Shown here piece after piece: positions 12,401 to 22,037 of a stretch of DNA of 64,000 nt. The stretch is taken from assembly GCA_027919835.1 (NCBI GenBank), contig JANVFP010000011.1, forward strand, positions 248,001 through 312,000. The letters run 5' to 3'. Below the pieces are notes generated by a model. It saw nothing but the letters and a program-made list of their open reading frames with translations. It searched no databases and was not told where the DNA came from. The stretch comes from Lentinula raphanica. Lineage: Eukaryota > Basidiomycota > Agaricomycetes > Agaricales > Omphalotaceae. Position 1 is the first letter of the stretch, and each line of letters starts with the position of its first letter. Made by a program: the position numbers and the translations under genes.

Positions 12401-13147
12401 TATTGAGATTCATAGAGCGAAGGGGTGCGCGATCACGTATAACGCTCTTCTCAAAGCATTCCCTGAAACTCCTGCCGTGTCTTCTGTGTCCAATCACCCT
12501 TCCCTCCCTGTTCTTGATGACATCTCCGCTTATGATTCCATTCCTTCTGTTCACACATCTCATCACGTTCCCACCGCGACGACGGCGGCTGTAAATCCAT
12601 ACGGATCTTACCCTGTGTCGGCGGTGATCCCAGATTCTACCCTGTATCACGAGAGACCTTTACGTTCATACAAAGATCACCGCCTTTCCCAGGCGTCCAC
12701 CTCTTCTTGTTCCTCCACCCCGTCTGCCAAACCACTGGCCGCGGTGGTCCCTCGTCGTGGTCGCTGGTCCGATTTCGTGGAAACGGATATCGTCCTCTCT
12801 GACAGCGATGATGAATCTTCTGATCCTCCTCCTTGTGCTGCTGTCGAGACTTCACACCAACGCTTGGTCTCTGAGACTGCTCCTCCTGAGAAGCGTCGTC
12901 GCAGCGACGAGCACGGCACGGCCATCCCAGTACTCTCCACGTCGTCCTCCTCTGTCTCGGCACCGGTTGCCTCAGTGTCGCCTACCGAAAAGAACACTCC
13001 TGCAGGAGAGGTAGCGGACATTGATACCGACCGGGTGAGTCTTGATATGCCGTTTTTTGAACCACACCTCCTCTGGCGCGCACAGTTGCTCGGTTCTTCG
13101 GAATCGACAACTTGTTCTGCTGAGCTTCTCATTGACAGTGGCTGCCC
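9452..13147 (+). pseudogene. Gypsy-1 gag and start of protease, disrupted
   Basis: A Ser/Asp/Glu-rich leader is followed by the gag body (DLWRKAWRDFKEDRMWFR, GAFADYAGEVQTLNCELQG). One frame shift lies at ~9915 and a TGA at 10267-10269 where arginine is expected. After the inserted block (10336-11966) the frame resumes with LHACTQNGRITD and stays open through a cysteine-containing segment (ACYRCRTGWAGH, near 12300), possibly a degenerate zinc knuckle. A long Ser/Pro-rich spacer leads to the protease start LLIDSGCP (near 13126), the DSG active-site motif. P-B is inserted directly after it. Gag would package the RNA and form the particle; this copy cannot make a full product. Confidence 0.8.
10336..11966. 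mobile_element. ~1.6-kb non-coding insertion in Gypsy-1 gag, AGATCT-rich
   Basis: The gag frame stops at ...NEDMKGAI and resumes 1.63 kb later at LHACTQNGR, so this block is inserted. It has no convincing ORF, no long inverted ends (only a weak AATTTAA / TTAAAATT pairing at the edges) and no clear target duplication. It contains AGATCT eleven times plus many AGATC-type variants. It may be a solo LTR or an unclassified non-autonomous element. Confidence 0.55.
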
Positions 13148-16100
13148 CACAGGATACAGTGAAGCTTTTGTAAAAAACACCGATGAGTTATCGGGTACCT
13201 ATTGCAAAAAGTTGTGATAAGCCGGAGGGGGTCCCGGAAATGGCCCCGGGGGGTGGTCATGCCTGTCACCACCTGTCACCTATGGCTTATATTTACTGTT
13301 TTGGGTAATTAATAATTATCCAGATATTAAATAAGCAGTACATTTTCAAAAAAACTCGAAAATTCATTACAATTCATAAAAAACCTAAAATGGCCTGATT
13401 AGGTCAGATCAGGATATGTAAGCAAATGACCTCATATGATAAAAATGATGTAGGATCAATCTAGGTACTAAAAATAGCCCAAAAAATCACTAAAAATGCG
13501 AAAAATATTGAGGGATGGTATAGAGCCTATTGCAGGTCCAGGCACATCAAAATTACCAAAAAAGGAAAAAAATTGATCATGATCTCATCTTGTAGCAAAA
13601 AATCTGAAAAAAATCCTAAAAATAGTCAAAAAATTCAGGGGTGCCTTGTTGGCCCTGAAAACGCAAAATAAAAAAAAATACGCGACAAGTGTAAAAAATT
13701 TTATCACTCCAAATCATTCCAAATCCACCATACAGTCAGTATATACAATGTATATGCTATATTTAGCATCCTAGTACCTTCATTTGGGCTAAAAATAGAA
13801 CTTGATCTCATCTGATAGCAAAAAATTGGAAAAAATCATAAAAAATACTTAAAAAATTCAGGGGTGCCTTATTGGCTCTGAAAATGCAAAATAAAAAAAT
13901 TTACATGACACAATTGAAAAACAATATCACTCCAAATCATACCAAATCCACTATACAGTCAGTATATATCATGTATATGCTATTTATAGCACCCCTAGTA
14001 CCCTCAATCACTTATATCACTCAAGAATCATGCCAAACTGAAAACATTGAGTAAATATAATGTACATGATATTTTTAGCACACCTAGTACCCTTAATAAC
14101 TTAGAACAATTTATATTACTCAATATGTTCAGTACACTTAGCACTTATCACACCTAACATACTAAAACTCATAACAGTACTTATATGTATTATTCTTAAC
14201 ACAGTTGACAATGAAAATACTCAAAACAGTGTTATCAGTCACTGTACTTAATACACTTAACAGTCAAAAAGTCGGAACAATGTTACTTCATATACATAAC
14301 ACACTCATTGTTATACTATAACACACTTATAACAACGACTTTTGGGCGCTTATGGGCGCTTATTTGGGGTTTTTGAGTCGAAATTCATTAATAGCACACT
14401 CAATAATTTTTGTGTGGGCTCTATACTGTGTCAGGATGTTGTCTATATCATATTCCTCTAAATGTAATTCAGAGAACTTGAAAATACAACCTGTGAGGCT
14501 GGCTATATTGTGATCTTCTGTAATATAACAGTGTTTTATATAAATGTCAATGCATATGTCCATGTAATGCAAGTATACTGATGGTGATTCATGAGGGAAT
14601 CACTTCTACTCAAGGTGCCTGGACATGGTTCAGATACTCACTATGACTATTGGACTCTGTGATATATATGTACATGTTTCATGTACACTATAGATGTCTA
14701 CACTTACATGTAACAATAGATGTCATATTCAATGACCCCCATGACAAATCTCTTAGCTGTATCACATAGAGTTAACATAGAATAGATTGTAGGATGACTC
14801 TTTTCATGACCTAGTAGCAGTTTGACTTCATAACATGAGTGTATGCATTGACATTTACATAAAGCACTGTTATATTACAGAAGATCACAATATAGCCAGC
14901 CTCACAGGTTGTATTTTCAAGTTCTCTGAATTACATTTAGAGGAATATGATATAGACAACATCCTGACACAGTATAGAGCCCACACAAAAATTATTGAGT
15001 GTGCTATTAATGAATTTCGACTCAAAAACCCCAAATAAGCGCCCATAAGCGCCCAAAAGTCGTTGTTATAAGTGTGTTATAGTATAACAATGAGTGTGTT
15101 ATGTATATGAAGTAACATTGTTCCGACTTTTTGACTGTTAAGTGTATTAAGTACAGTGACTGATAACACTGTTTTGAGTATTTTCATTGTCAACTGTGTT
15201 AAGAATAATACATATAAGTACTGTTATGAGTTTTAGTATGTTAGGTGTGATAAGTGCTAAGTGTACTGAACATATTGAGTAATATAAATTGTTCTAAGTT
15301 ATTAAGGGTACTAGGTGTGCTAAAAATATCATGTACATTATATTTACTCAATGTTTTCAGTTTGGCATGATTCTTGAGTGATATAAGTGATTGAGGGTAC
15401 TAGGGGTGCTATAAATAGCATATACATGATATATACTGACTGTATAGTGGATTTGGTATGATTTGGAGTGATATTGTTTTTCAATTGTGTCATGTAAATT
15501 TTTTTATTTTGCATTTTCAGAGCCAATAAGGCACCCCTGAATTTTTTAAGTATTTTTTATGATTTTTTCCAATTTTTTGCTATCAGATGAGATCAAGTTC
15601 TATTTTTAGCCCAAATGAAGGTACTAGGATGCTAAATATAGCATATACATTGTATATACTGACTGTATGGTGGATTTGGAATGATTTGGAGTGATAAAAT
15701 TTTTTACACTTGTCGCGTATTTTTTTTTATTTTGCGTTTTCAGGGCCAACAAGGCACCCCTGAATTTTTTGACTATTTTTAGGATTTTTTTCAGATTTTT
15801 TGCTACAAGATGAGATCATGATCAATTTTTTTCCTTTTTTGGTAATTTTGATGTGCCTGGACCTGCAATAGGCTCTATACCATCCCTCAATATTTTTCGC
15901 ATTTTTAGTGATTTTTTGGGCTATTTTTAGTACCTAGATTGATCCTACATCATTTTTATCATATGAGGTCATTTGCTTACATATCCTGATCTGACCTAAT
16001 CAGGCCATTTTAGGTTTTTTATGAATTTTAATGAATTTTCGAGTTTTTTTGAAAATGTACTGCTTATTTAATATCTGGATAATTATTAATTACCCAAAAC

Positions 16101-16250
16101 AGTAAATATAAGCCATATGTGACAGGTGGTGACAGGCCTGACCACCCCCCGGGGCTATTTCCGGGACCCCCTCCAGCTTATCACAACTTTTTGCAATAGG
16201 TACCCGATAACTCATCGGTGCTTTTTACAAAAGTTTTACAGTATCAGCTG
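13148..16250. mobile_element. P-B: intact giant palindromic element, 3103 bp
   Basis: Left tip CACAGGATACAGTGAAGC, right tip (reverse complement) CAGCTGATACTGTAAAAC. The 7-bp target duplication is GCTGCCC at 13141-13147 and 16251-16257. The arms are about 1.42 kb each (13148-14572 and 14835-16250) and nearly perfectly complementary, with a unique loop at 14573-14834. Paired ORFs occur in both arms: 14360-14572 minus with 14835-15038 plus, and 13872-14054 plus with 15344-15526 minus. A GC-rich block (GGAGGGGGTCCCGGAAATGG) lies ~75 bp inside each tip. It has no transposase. It is inserted in the protease of Gypsy-1 directly after the DSG motif. Confidence 0.95.
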
Positions 16251-19200
16251 GCTGCCCTTTTGTGTTAATTGACGCTAAAATGGTTGCTTCTTTAGGCTTG
16301 AAGTCTCGCCGTTTACACGTTCCTTGGGCGATGACCCTTGCAATGTCGGATGGTCAACCTCAGGTCTTCACTGCTACACATTACTGTAAAATATCTCTAC
16401 GCGATCCCTCTGATTGGTGGCGTTCTCGCACAGTTCGCGCACTTATACTACCTTCCCTGTGTCACCCCATGATCCTTGGTCTCCCTTTTCTTTTACATAA
16501 CTCTCTTGTCATTGATTACTCGTTGCGTTCCATATCATCCAGACACTCTTCTTTTGACTTGTTACATCCCGCTCCACCTTACGTGCCACCGCCCCCACCA
16601 CCTCCTTCTCCTCCTTCTGATCATCGAGAACAAGAACAGTCTCGACTTGAAGAAATCTTGTCATATAAAAAGCATTTGTTTGCTGAATTAAAAGATTTTG
16701 CATGCGATCATCCTCATCGTTTTCGTTCTGAACCCGTAGCACCCTTCAACATCGTCGCCGCGGTTAAGGCACGTATCAAGCAGCTGGAGCTCATTGCGGC
16801 TCGTGGCAAGCTCTCTCAAGAACTGAAGGAAGAATTCGCAGATGTTTTTGGTGATATTCCCCAAATTGACGACCTCCCTACTGATATCACTTGCAAGGTT
16901 CAGCTGAAGGCTGCGAATGTCACACTCCAGACCTGCGGTTACGCATCACCTCGCAAGTTCAAAGAAGCTTGGGCCATACTCATCCAGAAACATCTCAACG
17001 CTGGCCGAATTCGACCTTCCTCATCATCTTCGTGCTCTCCTGCATTCCTCATTCCCAAAGCGGATCTGACGGCCCTTCCTCGTTGGGTCACGACTTCCGA
17101 AAGCTCAATGCAAATACCGTCCCTGATCGCCATCCTCTCCCTCGCATAGATACCATTCTCGCGGATTGTGGGAAGGGTAAGATATTCGGTAAGATGGACA
17201 TGACTGATTCCTTTTTTCAGACTCGTATGGATCCGTCCTCTGTTCCCCTCGTTGCTGTCCAGACGCCACTAGGTATGTATGAGTGGTTGGTTATGCCACA
17301 AGGGCTCTGAAATGCTCCTGCGATTCAACAACGGCGCATCACCCAAGCGCTACGTCCATACATTGGCCGGTTTTGTCATGTCTACCTTGACGACATCATC
17401 ATCTGGTCCAGTTCCATCGAAGAGCACCACGAGCATGTTCGCCTCATACTCGAAGCTCTACGTCGCAACAAGCTTTTCTGCAACTCGAAGAAATGCCTCT
17501 TTTTCCAGACGGAGCTCGAGTTCCTTGGTCATCACATCTCTGCCCACGGTATTTCCGCTCAAGAGGTCAAATGTGAAGCAATTCTCAACTACCCTACTCC
17601 CACCTCGGCCTCGGAGGTTCACACCTTTCTGGGCATGGTCCGTTTTATAGCTGGTTACCTTCACAATCTTGCAGAATACACGGCAGCCCTTACACCTCTC
17701 ACTCGCAAGGAATACGATCGTCGTTTCCCCGGTTGGACCGAAGAACACGACATCGCCTTCCAGGCTATCAAGGAACTTGTGGTTTCTCGCAGTGTCCTCA
17801 CCACCATCGACCACGAAAACCCAGGTAATAACAAACTGTTTCTCATCACTGACGCTAGTGATTTTAGATCCGGCAGTGTTCTCATGTGGGGAGAGTCCCT
17901 CGACACCGCGCATCCCGTTTCCTTCGATTCCGCTCAGTTTTCTAAAGCCGAGCTTAACTACCCTGTCCACGAAAAAGAACTCTTGGCCATCGTCCGTTGC
18001 TTGCGTAAATGGAGAGCCGACTGCATTGGCATGAAGGTTCACGTACTTACCGACCATCGTATGCTCGAGAACTTTAACACACAAAAAGAGCTAAGTCGTC
18101 GTCAGCTTCGTTGGCAAGAACAGCTGAGTCAGTTTGAACTAGAAATCGCGTACATCAAAGGTGAAGACAACCCGGCCGCGGACGCGCTCAGTCGCATTCG
18201 CTGCCGTGCCCTTCCCTCTGATCCCGAGAATCAAACTCCTCCTGTCACTGTCCAGTCTGCCCTCGCCGCCGATGAGGACGACGAGATCGATGTTTCTGCC
18301 TGGAAATCGAATCCCTTTTTTTGTGCGTCCATCCTCAGCCTTTCCGCGGATGCCTCTCTTCTCCGACAAATCAAAGCCGGTTACGACAAAGATGATTTTA
18401 TTCATAAAGTTGTACACGGTGGTTCTCTGGTTCCCGGTATCTCTCGCGCTGAAGGACTCTGGTATGTGCATGGTCGTTTATACGTACCCAACACGGGCTC
18501 CATCCGAGAGAACCTCTTTCACCTCGCACACGACACCTGTGGTCACTTTGGTGCCGACAAGACGTACTCGCTTCTCTCCGAATCCTTCTACTGGCCTTCC
18601 ATGCGTACTCATTTATATAAGAAATACATTCCTGCCTGCGAACCGTGTCAACGAAACAAGGATCGTACATCCAAAACATCCAAGGGGCCCTTACATCCTC
18701 TCCCAGTCCCAGATGCCCGGGGCGACAGTGTCGCGATTGACTTCATTGGGCCTCTACCTGAGGATGACGGTTTCAACTGTATCATCTCTATGACGGATCG
18801 TCTTGGTTCCGACTTGAAGATAATCCCTTCTCGTCTCGATCTCTCCGTGGAACAATTCGCTCGTGTCTTCTTCGACACGTGGTATTGCGACAACGGTCTC
18901 CCATTGGAGATCGTGAGCGACAGAGATAAGTTATTTGTTTCTCAGTTCTGGCAGTCGTTCACTAAACTCTCCAGTGTCAGGCTGGCTATGTCTTCTGCCT
19001 ACCATCCTGAAACGGACGGGTCAAGCGAATGTTCTAATAAGACCATCAATCAATGCCTCCGCTTCTACGTCAAACGGAACCAGAAGGGTTGGTCCAAGGC
19101 TCTCCCCAAAGTTCGCTTCGACATCATGAACTCCCTTAATGCTTCCACTGGCCTTTCTATGTTCCAGCTCTGCCTTGGTCGTTCCCCCTCTGCTAACCTC

Positions 19201-19855
19201 TCGTCGCCCTTCCACTGACCCATCCATGTCCACTCAAGATGCCGCGGATCTCATTGAATCCTTCCACATTACTGAGCTGGCCGCTCGTGATGCTCTCACT
19301 CTTGCGAAAGTTGTTCAAGCTTACCATGCTGACAAGCACCGTGGTCCCTGCGAACTCTTTGAGATTGGTGACAAGGTTTGGCTCACAACTTGGCACCGTC
19401 GTGATTCATACAAGAAATCGGGCGAGTTCCGCGCGGCGAAATTCTTCCCTCGATTTGATGGTCCCTACGCTATCACACAGGCTCATCCCGAGTCCAGCTT
19501 CTACACACTCAATCTGCCCTCTCACTCCAAAGTGTTCCCTTCGTATCACGTCGAACACCTTAAATGTTACATTCCGAATGATCCCATATTATTCCCTTCT
19601 CGTGAGCGGGGTTCCCTTCTGTCTGCCATTGTGGATGGTCAGATCGAGTACGAAGTCGAACGTATTCTCGATTCTCGCTGACGTGGCCGCGGCTGGCAAT
19701 TTTTAGTCCGCTGGGTTGCCCAAGCTCCTAGTGAGGACCAGTGGCTGTCCTACTCTGCACTCAAAGACTGTGCATGCCTTGACGACTGGGTTCGCTCCGG
19801 TGGTGACGGTCCTTCTGAATTGCTTTCTTCCGTTGTTGCTTCCGCTCACCCTTGA
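16251..19855 (+). pseudogene. Gypsy-1 pol: protease, RT, RNase H, integrase and chromodomain, decayed
   Basis: The frame continues the protease after P-B (LIDAKMVASLGL). The RT follows with a frame shift near 17090 (before DFRKLNANT), a TGA at 17308-17310 inside the conserved PQG-x-NAP motif, and an intact YLDD box (HVYLDDIIIW). RNase H shows DASD and the TDHRML motif. Integrase has the HHCC finger (HDTCGHF ... CEPCQ), and its catalytic D, D and E appear in AIDFIG, VSDRD and TDGSSECSNK. A frame shift near 19190 precedes the C-terminal part. The chromodomain (EYEVERILDS ... FLVRW) is broken by a TGA at 19679-19681. The family copies RNA to DNA and inserts it; chromodomains steer insertion to heterochromatin. 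Confidence 0.88.
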
Positions 19856-19967
19856 TTACTGACTGTTATTTGCTCTGACTGATCCTTAGCTCCCTTCGGT
19901 TCTCCTCCCTGGTTTTTGCTTGCTCACCCCCAGTCTCCTTGGTCTCCCTTCGGACATTCAGTATTTT

Positions 19968-19981
19968 TGGACGGGTGGGAG
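19968..19981 (+). other. Gypsy-1 polypurine tract
   Basis: The purine-rich run GGACGGGTGGGAG stands immediately before the right LTR, the expected plus-strand priming site. Confidence 0.6.
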
Positions 19982-20217
19982 TGTAAATGCGCCCTACGCG
20001 CATTCACCTGAACTGCTAGACATAAGTCACGCACACGTGACCATCACTATATAAAGCCCTACTCTACGTACTTCCTGTATTCCTTCTTCTTATCCTCGTA
20101 CCACCACCTTCTCCTGATACCTGTACCTTATACGCTCGCGTACCTTTCTTCAATCTAAACTGTGGTCTACTCAAGCATCGCATCATCGTGGGTGTTCGCA
20201 CACATAGTGCGCTTCCA
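19982..20217 (+). repeat. Gypsy-1 right LTR
   Basis: 236 bp, TGTAAATGCG...GCTTCCA, nearly identical to the left LTR and followed by the target duplication ACTAG. Confidence 0.9.
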
Positions 20218-21029
20218 ACTAGAGGTGCTAAAAATAGTATACACATGATATATACTGACTGTATAGTGGATTTGGTATGATTTGGAGTGATGTTGTTTTT
20301 CAATTGTGTCGTGTAAATTTTTTTATTTTGCATTTTCAGAGCCAATGAAGCACCCCTGAATTTTTTGAGTATTTTTTATGATTTTTTCAGATTTTTTGCT
20401 ATCAGATGAGATCAAGTTCTATTTTTAGCCCAATAAAGGTACTAGGATGCTAAATATAGCATATACATCATATATACTGACTGTATAGTGGATTTGGAAT
20501 GATTTGGAGTGATGAAAATTTTTACACTTGTCGCATATTTTTTTTTATTTTGCATTTTCAGGGCCAACAAGGCACCCCTGAATTTTTTGACTATTTTTAG
20601 GATTTTTTTCAGATTTTTTGCTACAAGATGAGATCATGATCAAATTTTTCCTTTTTTGGTAATTTTGATGTGCCTGGATCTGCAATAGGCTCTATACCAT
20701 ACCTAAATACTTTTTGCATTTTTAGTGATTTTTTGGGCTATTTTTAGTACCTAGATTGATCCTACATCATTTTTTATCATATGAGGTCATTTGCTTACAT
20801 ATCCTGATCTGACCTAATCAGGCCATTTTAGGTTTTTTATGAATTTTTATGAATTTTCGGGTTTTTTTGAAAATGTACTGCTTATTTAATATCTGGATGA
20901 TTATTAATTACCCAAAACAGTAAATATAAGCCATATGTGACAGGTAGCAGTGACAGGCCTGACCACCCCCCGGGGCCATTTCCGGGACCCCCTCTGGGTC
21001 ATCACAACTTTTTGCAATAGGTACCCGAT
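20218..21029. mobile_element. P-A palindromic element, right part, tip missing
   Basis: It continues the right arm of P-A after Gypsy-1 (AGAGGTGCTAAAAATAG...). The GC-rich subterminal block is present. The sequence breaks off at GGTACCCGAT (21029), about 40 bp short of the expected tip. The lost tip, together with the missing BED-finger segment of the transposase that follows, points to a deletion at this junction. Confidence 0.8.
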
Positions 21030-21832
21030 CAGCTCGACCGTTCCTTCTTGTCGCTGATCGTTGCTACCGTTGGCTTCAGAAGGAAGGCCGACCCGATCGT
21101 TATGTACCCAGTGCCACAACTGTTGCACAAGATGTGAAGAAGCTTTTTCGCGGTACCCGGCAAAAGCCAGCTGATTCTGCCAGGCTTTTGCAAAAGATTC
21201 CAATAACTATCTAAACATGTTTTGCAAAAAATCTGGATAACTCATCGGCCCTACTAGAAAACTAATATTTAAATGATTTAAATAAGAATTAAAATATTAT
21301 TTTTAATAATGAATTGCTTATATCTCTTGAACCAGCCATTTTTAGAGAAAACTGAGACCCCCCTTATGTAATATAGGTCTAGGGCTACCTCCCAACCCCC
21401 AACCCCAACCCCTAACCCTAACCCCTAACCCATGAAAAATATTCTCAACCCCTAACCCCTAACAGGCCCCAACCCCCTAACCCCTAACCCTAGTTTCCTT
21501 ATGTTGGGCAACAAATCAGACCCCTCCCTAAGTGGGGGTTAGCACAAGTGCTAACCCCCACGGTCGGTGCCTGATTTGTTGCTTAATCCCAGTTTTTTAG
21601 TATTTTTATTATTTTTAAATTCTTTTTTAAATGATTTAAATATTCATTTGTGGCAGTGCTGATAACTATCCAGATATTTTGCAAAACATGTTTGGATAAT
21701 TATCGGAATCTTTTGCAAAAGTCTGGCTGAATATGGTGCAAAAGCTCGCGCGCGAACTTCAGGACTATGACGGTGATCTCCCTGTTGGACTTCGCCCAAT
21801 CACCATGCTTTCATGAGCATAACTGTTTCTTG
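21030..21832 (+). pseudogene. hAT-1 transposase, middle fragments (21030-21167 and 21746-21832)
   Basis: The first piece reads CYRWLQKEGRPDRYVPSATT and AQDVKKLFRGTRQK. It joins exactly, after removal of the 571-bp element and one copy of its CAAAAGC duplication, to LARELQDYDGDLP. A frame shift follows, then WTSPNHHAFMSITVSW, the segment carrying the first catalytic region of hAT transposases. The reading then fades at about 21832. Confidence 0.7.
21168..21738. mobile_element. 571-bp element related to the P family, with telomere-like repeats
   Basis: Left tip CAGCTGATTCTGCCAGGCTT, right tip (reverse complement) CACCATATTCAGCCAGACTT, both followed by TTGCAAAAGATTCC. The 7-bp target duplication CAAAAGC lies at 21161-21167 and 21739-21745. 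The tip CAGCTGAT-CTG, the GCTTTTG-AAAA motif and the 7-bp duplication match the P elements. The interior holds degenerate CCCTAACCCC runs (about 21391-21492) and a nested hairpin (about 21507-21583: GCAACAAATCAG / CTGATTTGTTGC and GTGGGGGTTAGCAC / GTGCTAACCCCCAC). No ORF. Confidence 0.85.
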
Positions 21833-22037
21833 GCCACAAAAGCTCCCGAATGAAAAGGAAGAACTTATGTTAGGGTGCTCAATGCTCTATCCCTCGACAG
21901 CACCAAAGGCGAAGGCTACGAGCGTTCCGTCCAAAAGAACGTTGTAGACAGACTGCTAGGCTAATGAGTCTACACCGAAGATCTGGATTCCAAGTTATTG
22001 AAGATTGCCAAAAGGTTGTTGTTAATGATACACTTGT
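21833..22037. other. Unassigned 205-bp stretch in hAT-1
   Basis: It lies between the transposase middle fragment and the LTR-like block. The plus strand has protein-like phrases (RTYVRVLNALSLDSTKGEGYER) broken by stops. I do not recognise them; it may be a remnant of another gene or of the transposon. Confidence 0.3.

Larger units (their letters stand above)
8807..20217 (+). mobile_element. Gypsy-1: Ty3/Gypsy chromodomain retrotransposon, complete but decayed
   Basis: It has two 236-bp LTRs (8807-9042 and 19982-20217) with TG...CA ends and a 5-bp target duplication ACTAG (8802-8806 and 20218-20222). The order is gag, protease, reverse transcriptase, RNase H, integrase, chromodomain, the chromovirus order. 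It carries two insertions: a ~1.6-kb AGATCT-rich block in gag and palindrome P-B in the protease. At least three frame shifts (near 9915, 17090 and 19190) and TGA stops make it non-autonomous. It is itself inserted in palindrome P-A. Confidence 0.93.

Noticed and set aside
12246..13180. Long minus-strand frames opposite the Gypsy-1 gag spacer
   Set aside because: Shadows of the Ser/Pro-rich gag frame on the plus strand; composition is the mirror of that low-complexity region.
13872..14054. ORFs of 60 codons beginning MALKMQNKK or MLALKMQNKK, repeated many times in the window
   Set aside because: They are AT-rich arm sequence of the palindromes, present in both arms of a copy and not protein-like in composition; treated as part of the repeats, not as genes.
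21391..21492. CCCTAA runs as a chromosome end
   Set aside because: They are internal to a 571-bp element with target duplications and coding sequence continues on both sides; not a telomere.
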